Assembly (NCBI RefSeq): GCF_018917935.1
Contig: NZ_JAHLPN010000009.1
Coordinates: 51,461 to 115,460, forward strand
Direction: 5' to 3'
DNA: 64,000 nt
Source of the DNA: Kineothrix sp. MSJ-39
GTDB lineage: Bacteria; Bacillota; Clostridia; Lachnospirales; Lachnospiraceae
Under the pieces are notes generated by a model. It saw only the letters and a program-made list of their open reading frames with translations, was not told the origin of the DNA and did no database searches. A program made the position numbers and the translations under genes. Below are positions 56,434 through 64,000 of the stretch, piece after piece (position 1 is the stretch's first letter; each line of letters begins with the position of its first letter).

Positions 56434-58008
56434 ATGAAAAAAGAAACCGTGATCGTGCTAGATTTTGGTGGACAGTATAATCAGCTTGTGGCAAGACGTG
56501 TCCGTGAGTGCAATGTGTACTGTGAGATTTATTCTTATCGAACAGACATTGCAAAGATTAAGGAAATGAACCCGAAGGGTATTATCTTAACAGGAGGGCC
56601 AAACAGTTGTTATGAGCCGGATTCTCCTACGTATTCCAAGGAATTGTTTGAGCTTGGCATTCCGGTACTCGGACTTTGCTACGGCGCACAGCTTATGATG
56701 CATGTGCTCGGTGGAAAGGTCATCACACCGGAAGTCGGTGAGTATGGCAAGACAGAGATCAACTACATGGAAAACGCGGTTCTGTTCAAAGGACTTCCTT
56801 CCAAATCCATTTGCTGGATGAGCCATTTTGACCGTATTTCCGAGCTCGCTCCGGGATTTGAGGTTGCTGCTTATACAGCAGACTGCCCGATCGCTGCAGC
56901 ACAGAATGTAGAGAAAAATCTGTATGCGATCCAGTTCCATCCGGAAGTTCTGCATACGGTAAACGGTACAGAGATGATCAAAAACTTTGTACGTGGTGTC
57001 TGTGGCTGCGTCGGCGACTGGAAGATGGATACTTTCGTAGAGCATACGATCCAAGATGTGCGTGAAAAGGTCGGAGACGGCAAGGTGCTTTTAGCTCTTT
57101 CGGGCGGTGTGGATTCTTCCGTACTTGCAGCACTTCTGGCAAAGGCAGTCGGTCCACAGCTTACCTGTGTATTTGTAGATCACGGTCTTCTCAGAAAAAA
57201 TGAAGGCGACGAGGTAGAAGCCGTATTCGGAAAAGGCGGCAGCTTCGATATTAACTTCATCCGTGTCAATGCACAGCAGCGTTACTATGATAAATTAGCC
57301 GGTGTCACAGAACCGGAGCAGAAGAGAAAGATCATCGGAGAAGAATTTATCCGTGTATTTGAAGAAGAAGCAAAGAAGATCGGTGCGGTAGATTTCCTGG
57401 CACAGGGAACGATCTATCCTGACGTTGTAGAATCAGGACTTGGCGGTGAATCCGCAGTCATTAAGTCCCACCACAATGTGGGCGGTCTTCCTGATTTCGT
57501 AGATTTTAAAGATATTGTAGAACCGCTTCGCAACCTGTTTAAGGACGAAGTCAGAAAGGTAGGTCTGGAGCTCGGACTTCCGGAATACCTCGTATACCGT
57601 CAGCCATTCCCTGGACCGGGACTTGGCATCCGCATCATCGGCGAAGTCACAGCGGAAAAAGTTCGTATCGTGCAGGATGCAGATGCGATCTACCGCGAGG
57701 AAATAGACAAAGCGGCAGCAGCCTACAAGGCAGAAAACGGTAAGGAAGCACCATGGATGCCAAACCAGTACTTCGCAGCCCTTACCAATATGCGATCTGT
57801 CGGTGTTATGGGTGATGAGCGTACTTACGACTACGCTGTTGCAGTCCGTGCAGTCTGCACAGTAGACTTCATGACAGCAGAAGCTGCAGAAATCCCGTTC
57901 GCAGTCCTGCAGACCGTAATGAGCCGGATCATCAATGAAGTAAAGGGAGTCAACAGAGTATTCTACGACCTGACGAGTAAACCGCCAGGAACGATTGAGT
58001 TTGAATAA
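56434..58008 (+). CDS. guaA: GMP synthase (glutamine-hydrolysing)
   Basis: A 524-residue enzyme converting XMP to GMP. The glutaminase domain has Cys82 (GLCYGAQ) and a later FHPEV His. The ATP pyrophosphatase loop SGGVDSS is at 223-229. The conserved end is [21 protein letters not shown] precedes the ATG. The 3' end of guaA is a known integration site for mobile elements, and a mobile region begins right after its terminator. Confidence 0.97.
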   Translation: MKKETVIVLDFGGQYNQLVARRVRECNVYCEIYSYRTDIAKIKEMNPKGIILTGGPNSCYEPDSPTYSKELFELGIPVLGLCYGAQLMMHVLGGKVITPEVGEYGKTEINYMENAVLFKGLPSKSICWMSHFDRISELAPGFEVAAYTADCPIAAAQNVEKNLYAIQFHPEVLHTVNGTEMIKNFVRGVCGCVGDWKMDTFVEHTIQDVREKVGDGKVLLALSGGVDSSVLAALLAKAVGPQLTCVFVDHGLLRKNEGDEVEAVFGKGGSFDINFIRVNAQQRYYDKLAGVTEPEQKRKIIGEEFIRVFEEEAKKIGAVDFLAQGTIYPDVVESGLGGESAVIKSHHNVGGLPDFVDFKDIVEPLRNLFKDEVRKVGLELGLPEYLVYRQPFPGPGLGIRIIGEVTAEKVRIVQDADAIYREEIDKAAAAYKAENGKEAPWMPNQYFAALTNMRSVGVMGDERTYDYAVAVRAVCTVDFMTAEAAEIPFAVLQTVMSRIINEVKGVNRVFYDLTSKPPGTIEFE

Positions 58009-58014
58009 ATAGGT

Positions 58015-58060
58015 AAATCCCTACAAAGCCTGTATTTATGGGCTTTGTAGGGATTTTTTT
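58015..58060 (+). terminator. Terminator after guaA
   Basis: A 16-bp stem (58015-58030 with 58041-58056) and 10-nt loop are followed by a T run. The left end of the mobile region lies at or near here. Confidence 0.92.
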
Positions 58061-58069
58061 AGTGCGAAT

Positions 58070-58117
58070 GGGTACGTTTTGGGTACAAAAATTTATTTTT
58101 GATACCTCTTGATACCT
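58070..58117. repeat. Short direct repeats at the left end (possible integrase arm sites)
   Basis: GGGTAC occurs at 58070-58075 and 58081-58086, and TGATACCT at 58100-58107 and 58110-58117. Paired short repeats inside the end of an element are typical binding sites for the arm domain of tyrosine integrases. This is inference. Confidence 0.45.
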
Positions 58118-58123
58118 GGTTTC

Positions 58124-58669
58124 TTAATTTTTCGGGTTTAATCCGAGCTTATCCATAATCTCATCGTGCGATTTCTGCATGTCCAGTCGATCCTGCCATG
58201 GCTCTGATTCCGGATAAATGTCCATCCAAAGGTTGAAGTCAGCTTCTGCTTGCAACAGGGCTTCTCCACGCTTCTTAACGTCCTTAATTTCGTTGCATTT
58301 TTCAACTTCGTCCATATATTCTTCATACCGCTCTAACCATGATCGCATCAAGGTTAATGATCCGAAACTAATGCCGACCATATCATTTCCGTCCTTGTCT
58401 TGGTATTCAAAAAGCTCACCACTGTATTGACGGAAAACCTGAAACAATCTATGCATGGCTTTCACGCCGTCAAAATCTGAATTTGTTAAGACTTCAACAT
58501 TTACCGCAAGAGCCTGAGCCAATGCTTCCAATGAGGATAGCTTGGGATTTCTGCGTCCACTTTCATAGGCTCGGATATAGGATTCGCTTACGCCAACCAT
58601 ATCACCTAATTGTTTTAAGGTAAGTCCTCTTTCTAGACGGATTCGTCGTATATTTTCACCGACAGTCAT
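58124..58669 (-). CDS. XRE-family transcriptional repressor
   Basis: A 181-residue protein. Residues 1-65 form an HTH_3 domain (IRRIRLERGLTLKQLGDMVGVSESYIRAYESGRRNPKLSSLEALAQAL). The remainder is acidic and helical, probably for dimerisation or sensing. It is divergent from xis-int, whose promoter carries two identical operator-like sites, so it is probably the element's maintenance repressor. AGGAGGGAA precedes the ATG. A GTTACA/TGTAAC dyad lies in its own promoter region (about 58692-58722). Confidence 0.88.
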   Translation of the reverse strand: MTVGENIRRIRLERGLTLKQLGDMVGVSESYIRAYESGRRNPKLSSLEALAQALAVNVEVLTNSDFDGVKAMHRLFQVFRQYSGELFEYQDKDGNDMVGISFGSLTLMRSWLERYEEYMDEVEKCNEIKDVKKRGEALLQAEADFNLWMDIYPESEPWQDRLDMQKSHDEIMDKLGLNPKN

Positions 58670-58774
58670 TGTGTTCCCTCCTGTTTATTAAAACATGTTA
58701 CATATATGTGCACCAAATGTAACTTGATTTTACCATATGATACGGAAAAGATAAATAAAAACATGAAAAAGATG

Positions 58775-58825
58775 TTGACACGTATCAAAAGATACGCTAC
58801 TATAAAGACGTATCAAAAGATACGT
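58775..58825 (+). promoter_or_regulatory. xis-int promoter with two copies of an operator
   Basis: TTGACA (58775-58780) and TACTAT (58798-58803) are 17 bp apart. ACGTATCAAAAGATACG occurs at 58780-58796, filling the spacer, and again at 58808-58824 just past the -10 box; each copy is a dyad with arms CGTATC/GATACG. The copies are 28 bp apart. Binding there would block RNA polymerase. Confidence 0.78.
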
Positions 58826-58860
58826 AACAAAAACAAAAGAAATAAAATGGAGGAAACAGT

Positions 58861-59055
58861 ATGAACGAAAAAATTTATTACAGTGCAGAAGACATTGCAA
58901 ATATGCTCGGTGTGAGCATGGGAAAATCCTACAAAATATTGCGTGAAATGAATAAGGAACTGTCTGAAAAAGGCTTCCTTACAATTGCAGGCAAGATTCC
59001 GGTGGAGTATTTTCGTGAGAAGTGGTATGGAGGAGCAAAGGAGGTGGGAGCATGA
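58861..59055 (+). CDS. xis: Excisionase-like DNA-binding protein
   Basis: A 64-residue winged-helix protein of the MerR/excisionase type (YYSAEDIANMLGVSMGKSYKILREMNKEL). TGGAGGAAA precedes the ATG. Its stop overlaps the int start by 4 bp (ATGA), the usual coupling of directionality factor and integrase. Confidence 0.85.
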   Translation: MNEKIYYSAEDIANMLGVSMGKSYKILREMNKELSEKGFLTIAGKIPVEYFREKWYGGAKEVGA

Positions 59056-60131
59056 GTTGTAGTGCAAAACGAGATCCGAATGGCACATGGCATATTCAGT
59101 ATCGTTGGACAGACTGGACAGGAACCAAGAAAAAATCTCAGAAGCGAGGTTTTAAAACAAAGAAAGAAGCTGAGGAATGGTATGCACATTTTATAATGCA
59201 GCAAACTTCTGATCCGACCATGACCTTGAACGATTTCTGGGAGATATACAAGGCAGACATGGAGAAGCGGTTGCGGAAAACCACCATGAAACAGAAGGAA
59301 TACGTGATGAAAGACAAGGTGCTCCCGTATTTTGGAAATACACCAATCAATGCAATCACAGCACCTATGATACGCAAATGGCAGGGAGCGATGATTGATA
59401 AGGGATTTAAGCCTACTTATTTGAAGACGATCAATAATCAGCTTAGTTCCATTCTCAACTATGCGGTGCGTTTTTATGAATTGCGATCCAATCCATGCCA
59501 CAAAGCAGGCAGTATGGGAAAAAGCAAAGCAGATGAACGACCATATTGGACATTGGAAGAATTTCAGAAATTTTCAGATGCAATCATAGATAAAAGAGAT
59601 TCATGGATGGCATTTCAGATATTGTTCTGGACAGGTATGCGTATCGGAGAGTTACTTGCCTTGCAGGTGAAAGACGTGGATTTTGAGCACGGAACGATAC
59701 GTGTAGATGAGTCACTTGCAAGAATTGACGGGGAGGATTTGATTACAGCTCCAAAGACAGAAAGTTCGGTACGAGTGATCACAATTCATAAGGAGTTGCA
59801 GGATGAAATTCGAGAGTATATTGATACGCTTTATCGTCCGAGACTGGGAACCAGATTATTTGCAGGAAGAACAAAGAGCTTCTTTGAACATGAAATGGAG
59901 CGTGGCATAAAGCAGTCGGGAGTGAAGAAAATTACAGTGCATTGCACCAGACACAGCCATGCAAGTATGCTGGTACAGATGGGGGTCAGTCCGATAGAGA
60001 TTGCCAAGCGACTGGGGCATGGAAAGGTAACAACAACGATTGAAACCTATTGCCATCAGTCGGGAGATGCACAAGAAAGAATTGCGGACAGGCTCGGAAA
60101 AGTGAATCGGGGTGAGGAAGATGGCATGTAA
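59052..60131 (+). CDS. int: Tyrosine-type site-specific integrase
   Basis: A 359-residue phage-type integrase. The N terminus is an AP2-like arm-binding domain (GTWHIQYRWTDWTGTKKKSQKRGF), followed by a SAM-like core-binding domain and the catalytic domain with Arg197, Lys235, His297, Arg300, His323 and the nucleophile Tyr333 (LGHGKVTTTIETYCH). All catalytic residues are present, so it should be active. The start at 59052 has AGGAGGTG upstream inside xis. The target is inferred to be the guaA 3' end. Confidence 0.94.
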   Translation: MSCSAKRDPNGTWHIQYRWTDWTGTKKKSQKRGFKTKKEAEEWYAHFIMQQTSDPTMTLNDFWEIYKADMEKRLRKTTMKQKEYVMKDKVLPYFGNTPINAITAPMIRKWQGAMIDKGFKPTYLKTINNQLSSILNYAVRFYELRSNPCHKAGSMGKSKADERPYWTLEEFQKFSDAIIDKRDSWMAFQILFWTGMRIGELLALQVKDVDFEHGTIRVDESLARIDGEDLITAPKTESSVRVITIHKELQDEIREYIDTLYRPRLGTRLFAGRTKSFFEHEMERGIKQSGVKKITVHCTRHSHASMLVQMGVSPIEIAKRLGHGKVTTTIETYCHQSGDAQERIADRLGKVNRGEEDGM

Positions 60132-60444
60132 ACGAGAGGACAGATTTCGGCATAACACAATCGCTTTCTGGTTGAGTGATGAAGAAAAAGCAGAGGTCGA
60201 AGCAAAAATTATACTGTCGGGAGTGCCGAAAGGTGAGTATTATCGAAAGGCTGTGCTGGGACAGGAGATTACGGTGGTGTCAGGCAGTTATATGTCATTT
60301 CGATTATCAAAGGTGTTGGAGCGGATCTGTGAAGAGTTGAACAATGAGAATTCAGAGAATGAACTGCTTTTGAAGGCTTTGGTAAAGGAATTGATAGCAT
60401 TACAGAAAAATGCCCCTGCTGGTAACAGGGACATTACAGAATAA
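60121..60444 (+). CDS. MobC-like relaxosome accessory protein
   Basis: A 107-residue protein with a ribbon-helix-helix-like start (RFRHNTIAFWLSDEEKAEVEAKIILSGVPKGEYYRKAVLGQEI), as in MobC-type plasmid mobilisation proteins that open oriT for the relaxase. The C-terminal half is helical. It starts with GGTGAGG upstream and overlaps the int stop, so it is read from the same mRNA. The relaxase gene lies 2.7 kb downstream. Confidence 0.72.
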   Translation: MACKREDRFRHNTIAFWLSDEEKAEVEAKIILSGVPKGEYYRKAVLGQEITVVSGSYMSFRLSKVLERICEELNNENSENELLLKALVKELIALQKNAPAGNRDITE

Positions 60445-60451
60445 AAAGGAT

Positions 60452-60494
60452 AAAGCCTTTCTATCCACAACAAATTTATTATAGCAAAGGCTTT
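60452..60494. repeat. Inverted repeat between mobC-like and primase-like genes
   Basis: AAAGCCTTT (60452-60460) and AAAGGCTTT (60486-60494) are exact inverted repeats 25 bp apart. The loop is AT-rich. It could be a weak terminator or a site for replication or transfer; no T run follows. Confidence 0.5.
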
Positions 60495-60521
60495 CTCCGC
60501 AGGAAAGGAGAAATTTGTAAT

Positions 60522-61160
60522 TTGGATATATTTTCAGAAGTGAAAGAGCATCTAACCGCAAGACAGGTGGCAGAAAGTTATGGACTGTATGTTCGTAGAA
60601 ATGGCACTGCCTGTTGTCCGTTCCATGATGACAGACATCCGAGCATGAAGGTGGATAAAAATTATCACTGCTTTGCATGTGGGGTGGGCGGAGATGCGAT
60701 TGATTACACGGCAAGAATGTATGGATTATCCCAGTATGATGCAGCAAAGAAATTGATTGAGGATTTTAACTTGTCAATTCATACAGAAACAATGAGTAAG
60801 AAAGAAAAAGAGAAACTTCACAGGGAAAAAGAGGAGCGCATGCGCATTATCCGAATCAAGAAAAGATTTTCAAGGTGGCGTAGGAAAACGATAGAATTGT
60901 TAAAAAAAGCACTGGTTCAGATTGATGATAGTGGACAGGTACTTTGTGCTAAGACACCAGATGTAACGTTTTCTGATAATTATGCCATGATGCTTCATGC
61001 AGAGCCAATCATTAATTATTGGCTTGATATTCTCTGTATGGGTAGTGAGCAGGATCAAAAAGAATTATTTATACAGGGCAGAAAAGAGGTGGAGAATATT
61101 GCAGGAAATGTCAGCAAATGGCACAGAAGTATCGTGGAGCGATGTCGGGAAAGTGCTTGA
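60522..61160 (+). CDS. CHC2 zinc-finger primase-like protein
   Basis: A 212-residue protein with the zinc ribbon of DnaG-type primases (CCPFHDDRHPSMKVDKNYHC-FAC, with Cys32, His35, Cys50, Cys53) in residues 20-75. A basic coiled segment and a short helical tail follow. The polymerase (TOPRIM) domain is absent, so it may load or partner the VapE-type ATPase next to it. It begins with TTG after AAGGAG. Confidence 0.82.
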   Translation: MDIFSEVKEHLTARQVAESYGLYVRRNGTACCPFHDDRHPSMKVDKNYHCFACGVGGDAIDYTARMYGLSQYDAAKKLIEDFNLSIHTETMSKKEKEKLHREKEERMRIIRIKKRFSRWRRKTIELLKKALVQIDDSGQVLCAKTPDVTFSDNYAMMLHAEPIINYWLDILCMGSEQDQKELFIQGRKEVENIAGNVSKWHRSIVERCRESA

Positions 61161-62460
61161 TGATGAAATGAGCAGTATTGAGGATATCCGGACTGATCTT
61201 GTAAGAAATGATAAGGGAAATGTTTGCCAAAGTATTGATAATTGTATGACGGTTTTCAAAAGAGATCCTTTGTTGAAAGGCGCAATCAGGAAAAATGATC
61301 TTTCAGGAAAAATTGATATTGTTGGCGAGATGGGGTGGGAAAGAACATCTTGCAGCGTGACGGATACAGATGTTTATCAGCTGCATTGGTATCTGGAAAA
61401 ACAGTATGGATTAAAAAATGAGAGAAACATTAACAAAGCGATGAATATCATTGCAAGTGAGAACCGGTATCATCCGATTAGAAAGTATCTGGAACGACTT
61501 GAATGGGATGGCAAGCAGCGTATTGGAAAATTGCTCCCCAAATATCTGGGAGCTGAAGATGCTGCCTATACCAGGGAAATCATGCAGCTTCTTATGTTGG
61601 CAGCGATACATAGGATATATGAGCCGGGCTGTAAGTATGAAATTATGGTGTGTCTGGTAGGAGGACAGGGCGCAGGAAAGTCAACATTTTTCCGATTTCT
61701 TGCAATCAATGATGAATGGTTTTCGGATGATCTGAAACGTATGGATGATGACAATGTGTATCGGAAGATGCAGGGACACTGGATTATTGAAATGTCTGAG
61801 ATGATGGCTACTGTGAATGCAAAAAGTATTGAAGATATCAAGTCATTTATCAGCAGGCAGAAAGAAACTTATAAAATTCCATATGAAACGCATCCGGAAG
61901 ACAGACCAAGACAATGTGTATTTGTTGGTACTTCCAATAGTATGGATTTCCTTCCTCTTGATCGAACCGGTAATCGTAGATTTGCACCGATACTTGTACA
62001 CCCAGACAGGGTGGAGAAGCATATTCTGGAGGACGAGAAAGAGGCAAGAAATTATATCATTCAGGCATGGGCAGAGGCAATGGAGCTGTATCGAAGCGGT
62101 CAGCATGAATTGAAGTTGTCCAAAGATACAGAAATCTATCTGCGTCAGATGCAGAAAGAATTTATGCCGGAGGATGCAAAAGTTGGAATTATCCAGTTGT
62201 GGCTGGATGAACTGACACAGGATTATGTGTGCAGCACCATGATCTATAAGGAAGCATTTGACCATGAATATGATACGCCGAAGGACTGGGAATTAAAGGA
62301 AATCAATAATGTCATGAACAACAGTATTTCCGGATGGGAGAAAATATCATCCCACCGATTTGCGGAATATGGCATACAGAGAGGCTGGCGCAGAGTTGTA
62401 GATAAAGATGGATTTCATAAATTACCAGAATACGCAGAAACACCATTTGACAAAAAATAA
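61108..62460 (+). CDS. Virulence-associated E (VapE)-type helicase
   Basis: A 450-residue P-loop ATPase typical of phage satellites and integrative elements. Walker A is GGQGAGKS (185-192), followed by FFRFLAIND, EMSEM and the arginine-rich LPLDRTGNRRFAPI. It is related to superfamily 3-like replicative helicases. The start is not firm: ATG at 61108, or a TTG at 61099 with AGGTGGAG 4 bp upstream. It overlaps the primase-like gene by about 50 bp, so primase and helicase are made together. A repeat cluster follows. Confidence 0.85.
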   Translation: MSANGTEVSWSDVGKVLDDEMSSIEDIRTDLVRNDKGNVCQSIDNCMTVFKRDPLLKGAIRKNDLSGKIDIVGEMGWERTSCSVTDTDVYQLHWYLEKQYGLKNERNINKAMNIIASENRYHPIRKYLERLEWDGKQRIGKLLPKYLGAEDAAYTREIMQLLMLAAIHRIYEPGCKYEIMVCLVGGQGAGKSTFFRFLAINDEWFSDDLKRMDDDNVYRKMQGHWIIEMSEMMATVNAKSIEDIKSFISRQKETYKIPYETHPEDRPRQCVFVGTSNSMDFLPLDRTGNRRFAPILVHPDRVEKHILEDEKEARNYIIQAWAEAMELYRSGQHELKLSKDTEIYLRQMQKEFMPEDAKVGIIQLWLDELTQDYVCSTMIYKEAFDHEYDTPKDWELKEINNVMNNSISGWEKISSHRFAEYGIQRGWRRVVDKDGFHKLPEYAETPFDKK

Positions 62461-62474
62461 GTTTTTTGATCCCC

Positions 62475-62581
62475 GTTTACAAATTCTGTTTACAGCCTGT
62501 GTATGCGGGATGGTAAACAATTCTGTTTACGAAGAAACACAGTGAATACGCATGATGCAGAAGTTGTAAACAATGTAAACA
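62475..62581. repeat. Iteron-like cluster of GTTTAC motifs, candidate replication origin
   Basis: Six copies of GTTTAC(A), direct or inverted, lie in 107 bp: 62475, 62488, 62513 (inverted), 62524, 62566 (inverted) and 62575 (inverted). Two pairs flank the same ATTCT spacing, and GTAAACA-ATTC-TGTTTAC (62513-62530) is a perfect dyad. The cluster directly follows the primase-like and VapE-type genes, where many satellites carry their origin. Origin function is inferred. Confidence 0.6.
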
Positions 62582-62681
62582 GGGAAAACGGCAAAAGAGT
62601 ATTGTGACGACAGGAGCATGGACGTTCCTATTGATGGATGAAATAATCGTCGGAGTATAAAGAAAATGGAGGTAATGCATA

Positions 62682-62915
62682 ATGACAACAGGACGACTTG
62701 GATATAACAGCGTAAATGACAGATATGGACTGCTTGTGTCAGATCTGTGGGTGCACAGCGGCTTTCACTGCGGGGAGGGGCTTGAGGCCATGGTAGATGG
62801 CAAATGGGTACCGACTCGTATGGAAATGTGCTGGAACGATGATGGCAGTCATGACTGGTATCTCGTTGGCACTCCTTATTTCTGTGATCTGGAATATGTC
62901 AGAGCAAGGGTATAA
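62682..62915 (+). CDS. DUF5348 family small protein
   Basis: A 77-residue protein (GRLGYNSVNDRYGLLVSDLW then GFHCGEGLEAMVDGKWVPTRMEM) of the DUF5348 type, often found on mobile elements of Clostridia. Function unknown. TGGAGGT precedes the ATG. Confidence 0.82.
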   Translation: MTTGRLGYNSVNDRYGLLVSDLWVHSGFHCGEGLEAMVDGKWVPTRMEMCWNDDGSHDWYLVGTPYFCDLEYVRARV

Positions 62916-62926
62916 GGAGTGACATT

Positions 62927-63085
62927 GGATAATCGTGGCACTGGTGGCAGATGTGTACTTACATGTGCGTTGCCAGTGTTGTGGTTATCCCCAAGAAGCC
63001 CTCGGCGCATGAGAGCCCTCGGAGAGCGCCTAGTTTTGATGCGTAGTGTCAAAACTAATAAGGCGTTACTTCTGACAGAAGTAAC
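62927..63085. other. Candidate origin of transfer (oriT) upstream of the relaxase
   Basis: No gene lies between 62916 and 63130. Three stacked dyads fill it: an imperfect 18-bp arm pair (62927-62944 with 62973-62990), TAGTTTTGA/TCAAAACTA (63031-63039 with 63049-63057) and GTTACTTCT/AGAAGTAAC (63065-63073 with 63077-63085). CGCC and GGCG flank the second dyad. A run of dyads next to a MobV relaxase gene is the usual place for oriT; the nick site is not identified. Confidence 0.6.
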
Positions 63086-63130
63086 AAGACTTTAGCTAGT
63101 TTGAGAGTAAGAGATTGGAGGCGAAAAGCA

Positions 63131-63913
63131 GTGGGAAAGACGATATCATTTGTAAAAGGCAGAGGGCATATCAGCCACAACAACAGAGATTTCATCAGCA
63201 ATAACGTAGTGCCGGAGCGGACGGACTGGAACCGGACTTATGTGAAAGAGAGCATAGAAACAGCTTACGATACCTGTTTTGGACAGGCACTAAAGGACTA
63301 CAATGCCAGGCAGAAACGAAAAGATCGACAGAAGCATGACTATATCACGGAGATCAGAAATTCCAAAAATAAAGAGAAAGTATTTTATGAGAATGTGGTG
63401 CAGATCGGCTCTAAAAATGATACGGCAGTTGTAGATGGTAAAGGCTGCATGACAGAAGAAGCCGTAAAGGCGGCGAAGGTTCTTGAAAAATATGCACAGA
63501 CATTTCAGGAGAGAAATCCGAACCTGTATCTGTTCAACTGTGTGCTGCACATGGACGAGGCAACACCGCATTTGCACATGGATTATATCCCGGTGGCGCA
63601 TGGATATAAGTCCGGCATGGAGACACGGAACAGCCTGACAAAGGCGTTGCAGCAGATGGGATTCGATAAGGCAAAGAGCCGGAATGAGAATGAAACTGTT
63701 GCATGGCAGAAAAGAGAGCGTGAATATCTGACGGAGCTTTGCCGGGAACAGGGAATAGAGATTGACGTTCTCGGTGTCAGCCGTGATAATCTGACCTTGC
63801 CGGAGTACAAGGCGGCTATGCGGAAGGTTGAGAGTTTGGAAGAACGGGCAGATAAGATCAAGGAAAATAATATGGAGCAGAGTAAAATATACCCAATAAA
63901 GTGGACGCAATAA
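63131..63913 (+). CDS. MobV-family relaxase, shortened at the C terminus
   Basis: A 260-residue protein of the MobV/Pre relaxase type. The N-terminal part has HNNRDFISNNVVPERTDWNRTY, and the metal-binding motif is His140-MDEATP-His147-L-His149. Related relaxases continue into a coiled coil and are usually 400 residues or more; here the frame ends soon after a normal charged helix (RADKIKENN) with the unrelated tail KIYPIKWTQ. A transposon end seems to begin there, so the gene is probably disrupted. The start is a GTG with GGAGG 9 bp upstream. Confidence 0.78.
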   Translation: MGKTISFVKGRGHISHNNRDFISNNVVPERTDWNRTYVKESIETAYDTCFGQALKDYNARQKRKDRQKHDYITEIRNSKNKEKVFYENVVQIGSKNDTAVVDGKGCMTEEAVKAAKVLEKYAQTFQERNPNLYLFNCVLHMDEATPHLHMDYIPVAHGYKSGMETRNSLTKALQQMGFDKAKSRNENETVAWQKREREYLTELCREQGIEIDVLGVSRDNLTLPEYKAAMRKVESLEERADKIKENNMEQSKIYPIKWTQ

Positions 63914-63986
63914 GAAGAAGGGTTCCTTAAAAATGGACATAAGAAAAAGGGATAAAAACCTGGATTATGGACAGTAAAAGAAGGGG
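63902..63986. mobile_element. Probable end of an inserted transposable element with three direct repeats
   Basis: Three imperfect copies of TGGAC-N(2-4)-AA-x-AGAAxxGGG begin at 63902, 63934 and 63968, about 33 bp apart. They lie just past the point where the relaxase loses its family sequence (63870-63900). Regularly spaced terminal repeats are found at ends of transposons with multiple transposase-binding sites (IS21- or Tn7-like, for example). The transposase itself is outside the window, so the class is unknown. Confidence 0.5.
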
Positions 63987-64000
63987 ATTTCTTCTGGTAG

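Larger units (their letters stand above)
58061..64000. mobile_element. Integrative mobilizable element next to guaA (right end outside the window)
   Basis: From here on the content changes from housekeeping genes to repressor, xis, tyrosine integrase, MobC-like, primase-like, VapE-like, DUF5348 and MobV relaxase genes. Int lies near guaA, as expected for integration at the guaA 3' end. No type IV secretion genes are seen in the part shown, so transfer would rely on a helper. The boundaries are inferred: the left end falls between the guaA stop and about 58120 and the right end is not in view. Confidence 0.8.

Noticed and set aside
60997..61107. N-terminal extension of the VapE-type gene back to 60997
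   Set aside because: The extra residues lie in the primase-like gene, are not family-like and have no ribosome site in front.
63880..64000. Group II intron interrupting the relaxase gene
   Set aside because: No GUGYG-type 5' end is found at the break; the three direct repeats fit a transposon end better.

Overview
The window reads as a chromosome segment of a spore-forming anaerobic member of the Clostridia, most likely Lachnospiraceae. Grounds: a small acid-soluble spore protein, a SpoVFA-like and a YtvI-like sporulation protein, a single-chain PurL of about 1257 residues, a pyrophosphate-type phosphofructokinase beside PEP carboxykinase, a rho-rpmE-DUF1385-prmC-prfA run, and DUF4250, DUF4364 and DUF5722 proteins. 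The genus cannot be fixed from the sequence alone. Most genes have strong AGGAGG-type ribosome binding sites, and many intrinsic terminators are visible.

Layout. 1-830: seven tRNA genes (Pro, Gly, Arg, His, Gln, Lys, Leu). 840-9680: a secreted DUF5722 glycosidase-like protein, the glycogen genes glgP-malQ, a CYTH protein, a DJ-1 protein, a DUF975 membrane protein and a spore protein with a large dyad in its leader. 10000-17400: protein quality control (tig, clpP, clpX, lon) running into engB and ytvI. 17400-20650: a small unknown protein, a cation/Ca antiporter, a cytoplasmic GH5 enzyme and a small alarmone synthetase. 20650-21530: a 0.9-kb AT-rich gap without genes. 21530-30480: purL, a RelB/RelE-type toxin-antitoxin pair, a solo divergent DpaA, a repeat-tailed membrane protein, and a metal-efflux operon (ArsR sensor, separate HMA protein, P-type ATPase). 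30480-41300: clpB, an orphan corrinoid-protein reductive activator, glgB, then two genes of a putative DNA-repair radical-SAM system behind two LexA-type boxes, a polysaccharide deacetylase and rarA. 41300-58000: housekeeping genes including malic enzyme, rho, prfA, PPi-PFK, pckA, mgtE behind a long attenuator-like leader, a deoxyinosine DNA glycosylase and guaA.

58061 to the end: an integrative mobilizable element sits directly behind guaA. It carries a repressor divergent from xis-int, two operator copies over the xis promoter, a MobC-like protein, a CHC2 primase-like protein, a VapE-type helicase, a cluster of GTTTACA repeats that looks like a replication origin, a DUF5348 protein, an oriT-like hairpin region and a MobV relaxase that ends early. 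Three direct repeats after the short relaxase suggest that another transposable element inserted there; the window ends inside it.

The observations I rank highest are the mgtE leader, the SOS-box-controlled radical-SAM/UDG-like pair, the DpaA paralogue that has lost its nucleotide-binding glycines, the iteron and oriT regions of the element, and the repeat-bearing insertion that cuts its relaxase.
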